The notes under the pieces were generated by a model that saw only the letters and a program-made list of their open reading frames with translations, was not told the DNA's origin and searched no databases. A stretch of 32,532 nucleotides of DNA from Bacteroidaceae bacterium (lineage in GTDB: Bacteria > Bacteroidota > Bacteroidia > Bacteroidales > Bacteroidaceae), in contig JAFWXX010000027.1 of NCBI GenBank assembly GCA_017522915.1, positions 1 to 32,532 of the forward strand. The letters run 5' to 3'. Position 1 is the stretch's first letter. Every line of letters starts with the position of its first letter. Below, in pieces: positions 24,953 to 32,532 of this stretch. The translations under genes and the position numbers were made by a program.

Positions 24953-25005
24953 CGTTTGTTTTCATTCTGGCGCAAAAGGCAGAAAAACCAACAAACCGAT
25001 GTTTT

Positions 25006-27090
25006 ATGAGCGAACAGAAAAAAGAAAAAGATATATTGGCCGAAAACCCATTCTTCACACCATACGGAACACCATACGGTGCTATACCCTATGACCGCAT
25101 TCTGCTCGGACATTTCGTCCCTGCTGTAAAGGAAGGTATCAGAAGGGAAGAAGAAGCGATTGAAGCCATCTGCAGCAACGAAGAGCCTGCTACATTCGGG
25201 AACACCATAGCGGCTCTCGACAGAGCCGGCTTGATGCTGGGTGAAGTCATCGGTGCATTCAACGCACTTCTGAACGCACGCAGCAACGATGAGCTGCTTG
25301 CCGTTGAAGAAGAGATCGAGCTATTGCATACTGCACACAGCAACAACATAACACTTAATGAAAGGCTCTTCACACGTATAAAGGAGGTGTATGAGGGAGA
25401 TACCTCGCAGCTGTCTGGAGAACAGAAGAGGCTCCTTGAACAGACTTACAAGAGTTTTGTGCGCAATGGTGCCAACCTGCAAGGGGAAGAGCGTGAAGAG
25501 TACCGCAGGCTAACCGAAAGGCTTGCAGTTTTAGGGATAAAGTTCCAGGAGAACTGTATAAAGGATACCGATGCCTATACACTGCACGTAACAGAAGCCT
25601 CAGACCTTGAAGGGTTGCCTGCCGATGTAATCGATGCAGCACATAACAATGCCAAGGAGAACGGGCACGAAGGCTGGCTCTTCACGCTTCATCGCCCCAG
25701 CTACTTGCCGTTCATAACCTTCTGCCGAAACCGCGACCTTCGTAGGCAGATGTATATGGCATACAGTACAATCGGAGCAAAAGGCAACAGCCACGATAAC
25801 CGTGCAATAGTTGCGGAGACCGTCAACTGCCGCCTCAGGCTGGCACGTCTTTTAGGCTACAACACCTACAGCGACTACATTCTCGATGAGCGTATGGCGC
25901 AGAACAGCGATGCCGTATTCTCTATGCTGGGCAAGCTCACATGGTCGTATCTTCCTGTTGCACGCAAGGAGATGGACGAACTCATGGAATATGCCAGGGA
26001 GTGCGAAGGCGAGAGTTTCGTTTTCAAGCCCTGGGACTTTGCATTCTACTCCGAAAAGCTCAAGGAGAAGAAGCATGGCCTGAACGACAGCATGGTACGC
26101 CCCTACTTCGAGCTGAATCAGGTTATACACGGAGCATTCTACCTCGCTACAAGACTCTACGGCATAACATTCAAGCAGAACCATGATATTCCGCTTTTCA
26201 ACCCCGATGCAAAGGTATGGGAAGTTTATGATTACGACGGAACATTCCTTGCACTGCTCTACTGCGACTTCTATGCACGTAAAGGCAAGCATGCCGGTGC
26301 ATGGATGGATGCCATAAAGCCGCAGTACAAGGACCCGGACGGAACAGACCACCATCCTCACATAACATTGTCAACCAACTACCGCAAGCCGCTCCCCGGC
26401 AAGCCTACGTTGCTTAACCACGATGAGGTGAACACCCTGATGCATGAGTTCGGGCATTGCCTTCACGGAATATTGTCCGATGTCATCTATGCAAGCCAAT
26501 GCAGCCCCAATGTACTTTGGGATTTCGTGGAGATGCCTTCACAGATAATGGAGAACTTCGCAACAGAGGAGGAGTTCCTCAAAAACTTCGCTTTCCATCA
26601 CGAAACCGGAGAAGACATGCCTCAGGAGGTATTGCAGAAGATCAAGGACGCACGTACCTTCAATGCCGGCTACCAGTGTGTACGCCAGGTGGGGTTAGGG
26701 CTTATCGACCAGGCATGGCATAACATATCCCGGCCATTCGACGGCGATGTCATTGAATACGAACACTCTGTAACAGAGGCACTGCGTGTAATGAAACCCG
26801 TTGAAGGAACCGGCATAACGCCTCAGTTCGGGCATATAATGTCGGGAGGCTATGCAGCCGGCTACTACAGCTATAAATGGGCCGAGATGCTCGATGCCGA
26901 TGCCTTTGCACGCTTCAAGGAAGAGGGAATAATGAACATGAAGGTTGCACAGTCTTTCCGCGACAACATCCTGTCCAAAGGCGACAGCGAGCATCCCATG
27001 GAGCTTTACATAAGGTTCAGAGGGCACAGGCCTCAGATTGAGCCATTGCTCGAACGCGACGGAATAAAGACCATTTGTCCACATTTATAA
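25006..27090 (+). CDS. dcp: M3 family zinc metallopeptidase, Dcp type
   Basis: This cytoplasmic peptidase of 694 residues is related to peptidyl-dipeptidase Dcp and oligopeptidase A, and degrades short peptides. The zinc motif HEFGH is at residues 480-484 in VNTLMHEFGHCLHGIL, with the third ligand in the following ENFATEEEF region. The substrate-binding C-terminal part (GHIMSGGYAAGYYSYKWAEMLDADAF) is typical of the family. The start MSEQKKEKDILAENPF has no signal peptide. The length is normal for Dcp (about 680). It begins a run of closely spaced genes (12, 1 and 3 bp gaps): lipoprotein, dCMP deaminase and S41 protease. Confidence 0.93.
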   Translation: MSEQKKEKDILAENPFFTPYGTPYGAIPYDRILLGHFVPAVKEGIRREEEAIEAICSNEEPATFGNTIAALDRAGLMLGEVIGAFNALLNARSNDELLAVEEEIELLHTAHSNNITLNERLFTRIKEVYEGDTSQLSGEQKRLLEQTYKSFVRNGANLQGEEREEYRRLTERLAVLGIKFQENCIKDTDAYTLHVTEASDLEGLPADVIDAAHNNAKENGHEGWLFTLHRPSYLPFITFCRNRDLRRQMYMAYSTIGAKGNSHDNRAIVAETVNCRLRLARLLGYNTYSDYILDERMAQNSDAVFSMLGKLTWSYLPVARKEMDELMEYARECEGESFVFKPWDFAFYSEKLKEKKHGLNDSMVRPYFELNQVIHGAFYLATRLYGITFKQNHDIPLFNPDAKVWEVYDYDGTFLALLYCDFYARKGKHAGAWMDAIKPQYKDPDGTDHHPHITLSTNYRKPLPGKPTLLNHDEVNTLMHEFGHCLHGILSDVIYASQCSPNVLWDFVEMPSQIMENFATEEEFLKNFAFHHETGEDMPQEVLQKIKDARTFNAGYQCVRQVGLGLIDQAWHNISRPFDGDVIEYEHSVTEALRVMKPVEGTGITPQFGHIMSGGYAAGYYSYKWAEMLDADAFARFKEEGIMNMKVAQSFRDNILSKGDSEHPMELYIRFRGHRPQIEPLLERDGIKTICPHL

Positions 27091-27102
27091 AAAAAGATTA
27101 TT

Positions 27103-27531
27103 ATGAAAGATATTACAGTACTTATGAAGAGAACCATCCTTGCAATGATGATGTTCGCCACACTTGCATCCTGCAGCAAAGAGGATGATATAGATGACAT
27201 ATTCATCGAACGCGATTGGAAACTGGCATTCGTTCAGGAAGGAAGCATAAGAAGAAGCAACCCCGACAAGGAGTACAGCATACTGTTCGCTGAGAACACC
27301 TTTCAAGCGACTCTTCCAGGCGGAAAAAGCATCACAGGCAACTGGAAAGCCAATGGAGACACACGCGAGTTCCATTGTGCCAATGTCCGTGCCAACGGCA
27401 GCCTGGGGAACGACACCATAGCAAGAAAAATGCTTCAGATACTGACAAACGCACAGAGCTACGATGGAGACACACACTATCTGAAAATCAAGGAACAGAA
27501 CAACGTATATTTGCAATTCCACAACTATTGA
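27103..27531 (+). CDS. Small lipoprotein of unknown function (lipocalin-like)
   Basis: This protein of 142 residues has a lipoprotein signal ending TLASC, then an acidic linker (SKEDDIDDIFIE) and a domain of short strands (RDWKLAFVQEG, YSILFAENTFQATLP, SITGNWKANGDTREFHC, YLKIKEQNNVYLQF). The pattern is like small lipocalin-like or META-like Bacteroides lipoproteins (possibly DUF4847; not certain). The start at 27103 has A-rich DNA upstream, as usual in this phylum. A second ATG at 27124 would give a shorter, more standard signal peptide and cannot be excluded. It lies between the M3 peptidase and dCMP deaminase genes. Confidence 0.78.
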   Translation: MKDITVLMKRTILAMMMFATLASCSKEDDIDDIFIERDWKLAFVQEGSIRRSNPDKEYSILFAENTFQATLPGGKSITGNWKANGDTREFHCANVRANGSLGNDTIARKMLQILTNAQSYDGDTHYLKIKEQNNVYLQFHNY

Positions 27532-27532
27532 T

Positions 27533-27979
27533 ATGACAAACGAAGAGGAAAAACAGCATAAGCTCGACCTTCGCTACATGCGTATGGCGAAGATATGGGC
27601 CGAAAACTCATACTGCGTACGCCGTCAGGTAGGCGCACTTATCGTAAAGGACAAGATGATTATTTCCGACGGCTACAACGGCACGCCGGTCGGGTTCGAG
27701 AACATCTGCGAGAACGAGGATGGCTTTACCAAGCCTTACGTCCTGCATGCCGAGGCCAATGCAATAACCAAGATTGCACGCTCCAACAACAACAGCAACG
27801 GAGCAACGCTCTACGTAACTACATCGCCATGCATCGAGTGTGCCAAACTGATTATACAGGCCGGAATCGTACGTGTGGTATATGGCGAAGAGTATCACCT
27901 GACCGACGGCATCGACCTGCTGAGAAGAGCCGGCATAGAAGTCATTTATCTTGATTACAAGAACCAAGAACAGCAATAA
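27533..27979 (+). CDS. dCMP deaminase family protein
   Basis: This zinc enzyme of 148 residues converts dCMP to dUMP for thymidylate synthesis. The zinc and catalytic motif HAEANAI is at residues 72-78 (His72 ligand, Glu74 proton shuttle). The second motif TSPCIECAKLI supplies Cys100 and Cys103. RQVGALIVKDKMIISDGYNGTPVGFENIC is typical of deoxycytidylate rather than cytidine deaminases. It starts 1 bp after the lipoprotein stop and ends 3 bp before the S41 protease gene. Confidence 0.94.
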   Translation: MTNEEEKQHKLDLRYMRMAKIWAENSYCVRRQVGALIVKDKMIISDGYNGTPVGFENICENEDGFTKPYVLHAEANAITKIARSNNNSNGATLYVTTSPCIECAKLIIQAGIVRVVYGEEYHLTDGIDLLRRAGIEVIYLDYKNQEQQ

Positions 27980-27982
27980 CAT

Positions 27983-29596
27983 ATGAAGAAAGTAACAGCA
28001 GTATTTCTTGTCGCATGCGTAACATTAGGATTCCTTATAGGACTTAATGTTCCACGCCAAGGACAAACATATATAATAAACAACACCGACAACAAGTTAG
28101 GAGAGATACTCAACAACATACAGGCAAGATACGTCGAGGAGACCGACATCGACTCGATTATCGAGAAAAGTATCCCTAAGGTGCTCGAAGAGCTCGACCC
28201 GCATAGCGTATATATACCCAAGAACGAAGTCGAGAACAGCAATTCCGACCTGCAAAGCAGTTTCTGCGGAATAGGAATACGTTTTACTATACAGGAAGAT
28301 ACACTGCACATTAATGACGTGATACGAAGCGGACCTTCGGAAAAAGTAGGCATGCTTGCCGGAGACCGCATTATAAAAATCAATGATACCCTTTTCGTCG
28401 GCAAGGATGTATGCACCAACAGTGCAGCACTCAAGAAGCTCAAAGGAGAGAGAGGAAGCTACGTAAAGGTAAGCGTAGAGCGATACGGCGAAAAAGACCT
28501 GCTCGAATTCAATATACGCCGCGATGACATACCGGTCGAGAGTATAGAGGCGACCTACATGATAAACGATAAATGGGGATATGTACAGGTGGAGCGTTTT
28601 GCCGAAAATACTTATGCCGAATTCATACAGGCACTTGCACAGTTCATGGCATGGAATGCCAAGGGAATCATAATCGACTTGCGAGGCAACGGCGGAGGCT
28701 ATATGGGTGTAGCTCTTGAAATGGCAAACCAGTTCCTCGACAGGGACGAGATGATTGTATATACCGAAGGCTTCAACAGCCCCAAGAACGAAGAAAGAGC
28801 CAATGGCTATGGCCTGTTCAAGAAAACGCCTCTTGTAGTGCTGGTTGACGAGACATCGGCATCGGCCAGCGAGATTCTTGCCGGAACCATACAGGACAAC
28901 GACCGCGGCACAATCATCGGACGCCGCACATTCGGCAAAGGACTCGTACAGCAGCCTATTGAGCTTAAGGACGGTTCCTCCATGCGCCTTACCATTGCAC
29001 GATACTATACTCCATCGGGGCGTTGCATACAGAAACCCTATACCAAAGGAGACAATAAGGAGTATGCCATGGACCTTATCGAACGCTACAACAGAGGCGA
29101 ATTCTTTTCGGAAGACAGCATACACTTCAACGACAGCCTCATATACAAGACAAGAAACGGACGCATCGTATATGGCGGCGGAGGCATCATGCCCGACATA
29201 TTCATTTCAAGCGACACTGTTGACATGACAAAGTACACGCAAGAAGCATTCTCACGCGGACTTATTGCACGCTACGCAATGAAATACTGCGATGCCAACC
29301 GCCCTGTACTATCCAAGTTCAAGACCCATGAAGCACTTACGGCACACCTCAACGCTAAGCCTGTAGTAGAGGATTTTGTATCATTTGCCGACGGCAAGGG
29401 ACTCAAGCCCAATGCACAGCAAATAGCAAAATCACGCAAGATAATACGACGCGCTCTCTATTCGAACATAATCTACCAGATGGCAGGCATGCTGGAGCAT
29501 GTAAAGTATGTAAACCTCGATGACCCTGCAGTTCTGAAGGCTATAGAAGTCCTCGACAAAGGAGAAGCATACCCCAAGGCACCCGACAACAACTGA
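27983..29596 (+). CDS. S41 family C-terminal processing protease
   Basis: This serine protease of 537 residues is anchored or exported by an N-terminal hydrophobic segment (VTAVFLVACVTLGFLIGL) and acts in the periplasm. A helical N-terminal part precedes a PDZ domain (about 90-170, with GIGIRFTIQEDTLHINDVI and AGDRIIKINDT). The protease domain holds the Ser of TSASASEILAG (residues 291-301) and the Lys of RRTFGKGLVQ (K319), the S41 catalytic dyad. RGNGGGYMGVALE is also conserved. The C-terminal 150 residues are family-specific. It is the last gene of the dcp-lipoprotein-dCMP deaminase run. Confidence 0.94.
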   Translation: MKKVTAVFLVACVTLGFLIGLNVPRQGQTYIINNTDNKLGEILNNIQARYVEETDIDSIIEKSIPKVLEELDPHSVYIPKNEVENSNSDLQSSFCGIGIRFTIQEDTLHINDVIRSGPSEKVGMLAGDRIIKINDTLFVGKDVCTNSAALKKLKGERGSYVKVSVERYGEKDLLEFNIRRDDIPVESIEATYMINDKWGYVQVERFAENTYAEFIQALAQFMAWNAKGIIIDLRGNGGGYMGVALEMANQFLDRDEMIVYTEGFNSPKNEERANGYGLFKKTPLVVLVDETSASASEILAGTIQDNDRGTIIGRRTFGKGLVQQPIELKDGSSMRLTIARYYTPSGRCIQKPYTKGDNKEYAMDLIERYNRGEFFSEDSIHFNDSLIYKTRNGRIVYGGGGIMPDIFISSDTVDMTKYTQEAFSRGLIARYAMKYCDANRPVLSKFKTHEALTAHLNAKPVVEDFVSFADGKGLKPNAQQIAKSRKIIRRALYSNIIYQMAGMLEHVKYVNLDDPAVLKAIEVLDKGEAYPKAPDNN

Positions 29597-29651
29597 CAGC
29601 AACTGAAGAGAGAGACAGAATTATCCCTGACACGACAACATAAAGCAACAG

Positions 29652-30506
29652 ATGAACACAATCTGGATAGTAATGCCGATTCTGATTCTCCTCATGTTCC
29701 TTTTGGGAACAGAGCTTAACAAAGAATCATTTGTAAACGTAATACGAAATCCCAAAGCCGTAATTACAGGAATGGCAGGACAGATAATCCTGTTGCCTCT
29801 TATAGCCTTTTCCATAGCGTGGATATCCGGAATGCCGCCCGTATATTTCATGGGGCTGGTACTCATTGCGTGTTGCCCAGGAGGCAGTTCTTCAAATGTC
29901 TTCTCCATGCTTGCCAAAGGTGACATAGCTCTGTCAATAACACTGACTGCGGTGAGCAGCGTGCTGACCCTTTTCACGCTTCCGCTCATAATGGAGCTGA
30001 CATCGCATTTCGTTTCACACAATGCCGGCATCTCCATTGAGTTGCCTATGGGAAAACTGCTTGTGCAGAACATCGTGCTTCTGTTTGTACCGCTGCTTGC
30101 CGGGTTCCTGTTCCGTCGTATCAGCCCATACAAGGCAAGCAGAACCGGAAAGATGTTAGGGAAGATTGCCTTTCCGGCACTGATGACACTGGCATTTCTT
30201 TTCTTCCTGCAATACACCGAAGAGATAATTGCTAATTTCCGCCTTACAGGCATTGCATGTGCACTGCTTATAATTGCAAGCATGCTATGCAGCTCGCTGC
30301 TGTCGCGTTTTGCCCGGCTGACCGGTACTGTACGTCGCACCATAGTCATTGAGGTAGGAATGCAGAATGCGGCACAAGCCATAGCGATAGCCACCTCACC
30401 ATTCATATTCAACAGCGGTGAGATGGCCATTCCGGCAATAATCTATGCACTGATGATGAACGTCATACTGCTGCTATATGTCATGAAACTCAAATACTTT
30501 AACTAA
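29652..30506 (+). CDS. Bile acid:sodium symporter (SBF) family transporter
   Basis: This inner-membrane protein of 284 residues has about nine or ten hydrophobic helices. The two signature regions of the SBF/BASS family are present: LIACCPGGSSSNVFSMLAKGD (about 72-92) and EVGMQNAAQAIAIATSPFIF (about 235-254), which carry the crossover helices and sodium-site residues. In bacteria the family carries bile acids, pantoate, pyruvate or other organic anions; the substrate here is not determinable. It starts 55 bp after the S41 protease and ends 9 bp before ubiE. Confidence 0.9.
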   Translation: MNTIWIVMPILILLMFLLGTELNKESFVNVIRNPKAVITGMAGQIILLPLIAFSIAWISGMPPVYFMGLVLIACCPGGSSSNVFSMLAKGDIALSITLTAVSSVLTLFTLPLIMELTSHFVSHNAGISIELPMGKLLVQNIVLLFVPLLAGFLFRRISPYKASRTGKMLGKIAFPALMTLAFLFFLQYTEEIIANFRLTGIACALLIIASMLCSSLLSRFARLTGTVRRTIVIEVGMQNAAQAIAIATSPFIFNSGEMAIPAIIYALMMNVILLLYVMKLKYFN

Positions 30507-30515
30507 ACACACCTT

Positions 30516-31211
30516 ATGGCAAAGAAAGAGAAAATCAAGAGCCTGTTCGACAATATCGCTCCCGATTACGACAAGCTTAACCATATACTCTCATTGAACA
30601 TCGACAAAGGATGGCGCAAGAAAGCAGTCCGAGAAATAATCGATAGCAAAGAACCTCTAAAGGTTCTCGATGTAGCCTGCGGTACAGGTGACTTCACCAT
30701 AGAGATTGCCAGGAAAGCTGCTGAGGGAAGTTCCATAACAGGCATAGACCTTTCCGAAGGAATGATGAAGGTTGGGCGTGAAAAGATAAATGCCGCCAAG
30801 GCAAGAGCCACTCTTGAATACGGTGACTGCGAAGCACTCACCTACTCCAACGACCTCTTCGACCGCATATCTGTAGGGTTCGGTGTACGTAACTTCGAAC
30901 ATCTCGATATCGGGCTCAAAGAGATGTGCCGAGTACTGAAGCCTGGAGGCAAGCTTGTCATTCTTGAACTGTCAGTACCGTCAAACCCCATTATACGCTG
31001 GTGCTACAAACTCTATTTCCTGAATATTCTCCCCGCGATTGGCGGAATGGTATCGGGCAACCGCGGAGCATACGAATACCTTCCGGCATCGGTTCTGCAT
31101 TTCCCGGCTCCCGACAGGTTTATCGGCATGATGCGTGAGGCCGGTTTCAGCGAGGTAAGGCACAAGGCCTTCACATTCGGTATATGCCGTATGTATGTCG
31201 GAATCAAGTAA
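30516..31211 (+). CDS. ubiE: Demethylmenaquinone methyltransferase
   Basis: This SAM-dependent methyltransferase of 231 residues (UbiE/MenG) carries out the final C-methylation that turns demethylmenaquinone into menaquinone. UbiE-specific blocks are present: KSLFDNIAPDYDKLNHILSLNIDKGWR at the N terminus, the SAM loop VLDVACGTGDFT (about 50-61), VGFGVRNFEH, and MCRVLKPGGKLVILELSVPS. The gene directly follows the SBF-type transporter and precedes menA by 10 bp, so the last two menaquinone steps are co-transcribed. Confidence 0.95.
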   Translation: MAKKEKIKSLFDNIAPDYDKLNHILSLNIDKGWRKKAVREIIDSKEPLKVLDVACGTGDFTIEIARKAAEGSSITGIDLSEGMMKVGREKINAAKARATLEYGDCEALTYSNDLFDRISVGFGVRNFEHLDIGLKEMCRVLKPGGKLVILELSVPSNPIIRWCYKLYFLNILPAIGGMVSGNRGAYEYLPASVLHFPAPDRFIGMMREAGFSEVRHKAFTFGICRMYVGIK

Positions 31212-31221
31212 CACAAAATAT

Positions 31222-32103
31222 ATGGCAAAGAAGTGGATTGAAGCAATGCGTCTGCGCACTCTTCCCGTAAGTATTGCAGGAGTATTGGCAGGATGCGGAT
31301 GTGCTGTATGGCAAGGAAAGTTCTCCATTGTTCCGGCACTGCTATGCATTCTCTTTGCCATATCGGCCCAGATAGCCTCCAATTTCGGAAACGAATACTA
31401 TGATTTCAAGAACGGTATCGACCGCAAGGGACGTGAAGGCTTTCGTCGCGGAGTGACAGAAGGTGACATATCCCCTAAAGCAATGAAGCATGCGACATTC
31501 ATCATGCTTGGCATAGCAGCGATAATCGGATGTGCAATGCTCTTTTACGGCAGCCTATGGCTCATAGCTGCAGGATGCGCAATAATGCTCTTTGCCCTTG
31601 CATACAGCACCGGTCCATACCCTTTGTCACATCACGGGCTTGGAGACATCACTGTTGTCATATTTTTCGGAGTGATACCGGTAACGCTGACATGTTACCT
31701 TCAGACAGGAGAATGGAGCCATTTGCCGGAACTGCTAAGCACCTCTATAGCAACCGGCCTGCTTGCAGCAAATGTACTTATTGTCAACAATTACCGCGAC
31801 ATGGAGGATGACAAGGCTGTAGGAAAGATAACAACCGTTGTTATCTTCGGACGCACGGTAATGGGGCAAGCCTATCTGTTTTCAGGAATTCTGGCAATGG
31901 GTATAATGACACCTCTCTGGGTTCAAATGCCGGCATGGGCTCTATCTGTTCCTGTCATATATCTATTGCTGCACGTTGCTACATGGCGGAAGCTCAAACA
32001 GAGCAAAGGAGCAAAGCTCAATCCCCTGCTTGGCAGAAGCGCGATGAACCTGCTGCTATTCACGTTGCTCCTGCTTGCACTGCTTATTGCAAGATGCGTA
32101 TAG
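31222..32103 (+). CDS. menA: 1,4-dihydroxy-2-naphthoate polyprenyltransferase
   Basis: This UbiA-superfamily membrane enzyme of 293 residues attaches the polyprenyl tail to dihydroxynaphthoate, giving demethylmenaquinone. The first Asp-rich motif is in SNFGNEYYDFKNGIDRKGR (about 53-71) and the second in VNNYRDMEDDKAVGKITTVVIFG. The N terminus WIEAMRLRTLPVSIAGVLAG and eight or nine hydrophobic helices fit MenA. The ATG at 31222 (MAKKWIEAMR) is chosen; an ATG at 31195 would overlap ubiE by 17 bp and add nine unlike residues. It is the last protein gene in the window. Confidence 0.94.
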   Translation: MAKKWIEAMRLRTLPVSIAGVLAGCGCAVWQGKFSIVPALLCILFAISAQIASNFGNEYYDFKNGIDRKGREGFRRGVTEGDISPKAMKHATFIMLGIAAIIGCAMLFYGSLWLIAAGCAIMLFALAYSTGPYPLSHHGLGDITVVIFFGVIPVTLTCYLQTGEWSHLPELLSTSIATGLLAANVLIVNNYRDMEDDKAVGKITTVVIFGRTVMGQAYLFSGILAMGIMTPLWVQMPAWALSVPVIYLLLHVATWRKLKQSKGAKLNPLLGRSAMNLLLFTLLLLALLIARCV

Positions 32104-32195
32104 GAACGCATGCAATTATTGTTCACCATTCAGGAAACAGTGTATCTTCAATAAAATAAATTGCAAAACAGCATCACCCATTTAGAAAAATATTG

Positions 32196-32203
32196 TATCT
32201 TCG
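32196..32203 (+). promoter_or_regulatory. Probable tRNA-Gly promoter -7 element
   Basis: TATCTTCG differs by one base from TAnnTTTG and lies 19 bp before the tRNA. The 32104-32195 spacer after menA is AT-rich with no clear terminator. Confidence 0.4.
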
Positions 32204-32222
32204 CAAACGGAAATAAAGCTAC

Positions 32223-32295
32223 GCGGTAGTAGCTCAGTTGGTAGAGCATCAGCTTCCCAAGCTGAGGGTCGCGGGTTCGAGCCCCGTTTACCGCT
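32223..32295 (+). tRNA. trnG: tRNA-Gly (anticodon CCC)
   Basis: The 73 bases fold as a complete cloverleaf. The acceptor stem GCGGTAG pairs with TTACCGC (last pair G-U). The D arm is GCTC/GAGC. The anticodon stem TCAGC/GCTGA encloses the loop TTCCCAA, so the anticodon is CCC, reading GGG glycine codons. The T arm is GCGGG/CCCGT with loop TTCGAGC. CCA is not encoded. It is followed immediately by a hairpin terminator and then by tandem partial copies of its own 3' half. Confidence 0.95.
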
Positions 32296-32296
32296 C

Positions 32297-32338
32297 TTAA
32301 TAATGAATGACAGCCTTTAGGTTGTCATTTGTTATTAA
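32297..32338 (+). terminator. tRNA-Gly terminator hairpin
   Basis: TTAATAA...AATGACAGCCT pairs with AGGTTGTCATT...TTATTAA around a TT loop, with a G-U pair and one internal mismatch. It begins two bases after the tRNA. Confidence 0.75.
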
Positions 32339-32418
32339 ATAATATACATGGGAAGCTGAGGGTCGGAGTTCTTTGCAAGCAAAGCGACTGCGTCGGTTAC
32401 GAGCCCCGTTTACCGCTC

Positions 32419-32460
32419 TTAATAATGAATGACAGCCTTTAGGTTGTCATTTGTTATTAA
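32419..32460 (+). terminator. Second, identical terminator copy inside the tandem repeat
   Basis: This is an exact copy of 32297-32338, displaced by 122 bp as part of the array. It follows the partial tRNA copy. Confidence 0.7.
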
Positions 32461-32532
32461 ATAATATACATGGGAAGCTGAGGGTCGGAGTTCTTTGCAA
32501 GCAAAGCGACTGCGTCGGTTACGAGCCCCGTT

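Larger units (their letters stand above)
32278..32532 (+). repeat. 122-bp tandem array derived from the tRNA-Gly 3' half
   Basis: Bases 32278-32349 (tRNA T loop to 3' end, terminator and spacer) recur exactly at 32400-32471. Bases 32350-32410 recur exactly at 32472-32532, so the period is 122 bp and the array runs off the window. Each copy has GGGAAGCTGAGGGTCG (like the tRNA from the anticodon stem on), then 34 bases where the tRNA has 6, then the intact T-loop-to-3'-end sequence and terminator. No copy has the tRNA 5' half, so none can be a tRNA. Confidence 0.9.

Noticed and set aside
25852-26361. 169-codon minus-strand frame opposite the M3 peptidase
   Set aside because: Antisense shadow; the HEFGH-containing gene on the plus strand is continuous through it.
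28097-29125. 342-codon minus-strand frame opposite the S41 protease
   Set aside because: The plus-strand protein has intact PDZ and S41 motifs; the antisense translation shows only mirrored codon bias and no recognisable motif.
32278-32532. CRISPR-like or additional tRNA genes at the right edge
   Set aside because: Repeat and spacer are not distinguishable because whole 122-bp units are identical, and the copies lack the tRNA 5' half, so they are neither CRISPR nor functional tRNAs.

Overview
The window is about 32.5 kb of ordinary chromosome from a member of the Bacteroidetes, most likely order Bacteroidales (Bacteroides/Phocaeicola/Prevotella-like gut lineage). The evidence is a primary sigma factor of the short Bacteroidetes type, repeated promoters of the form TTTG-N19/20-TAnnTTTG, many secreted lipoproteins, a DUF5686 outer-membrane protein, a phosphate-selective-type porin and a GH20 hexosaminidase. 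No integrase, transposase, phage or CRISPR locus is visible. The unusual material lies in intergenic and edge regions.

Layout. 1-484: AT-rich intergenic DNA with a probable leftward promoter and leader for a gene beyond the left edge, and a rightward promoter. 485-5741: DUF5686 protein (+), converging on a clostripain-like lipoprotein and a small secreted protein (-), then rpoD (-). 5742-7037: gene-poor stretch holding an apparent gene fragment and the RNase P RNA gene (rnpB, +). 7038-10964 (-): potassium section with a CPA-type K+/H+ antiporter, then a TrkH/KtrB channel and a KtrA-like gating subunit that lacks its C-terminal domain. 11147-16557 (-): amide-nitrogen section: glutaminase, SDR, periplasmic asparaginase, porin and DcuA/B antiporter. 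16841-19722 (+): TrmH-type RNA methyltransferase and GH20 hexosaminidase. 19780-21149 (-): GNAT acetyltransferase and AlkD-like protein. 21393-22444 (+): two lipoproteins. 22504-24099 (-): DUF362 protein and an unknown lipoprotein. 24268-32103 (+): flavin reductase; M3 peptidase / small lipoprotein / dCMP deaminase / S41 protease run; SBF-type transporter; and the menaquinone genes ubiE (menG) and menA. 32223-32532: tRNA-Gly(CCC), followed by a tandem array built from its 3' half.

Working together. Asparaginase and glutaminase release ammonia and make aspartate and glutamate. Aspartate can be exchanged for succinate by the Dcu antiporter during fumarate respiration, which itself needs the menaquinone finished by MenA and UbiE/MenG. 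The potassium section pairs an uptake channel with an efflux antiporter.

Most notable: (i) a 122-bp tandem repeat derived from the tRNA-Gly 3' half plus its terminator, interrupted in the T arm by 28 extra bases, running off the right edge; (ii) a perfect 56-bp loopless palindrome between GH20 and the alkD-like gene; (iii) the truncated KtrA; (iv) several short coding-like remnants in intergenic DNA.
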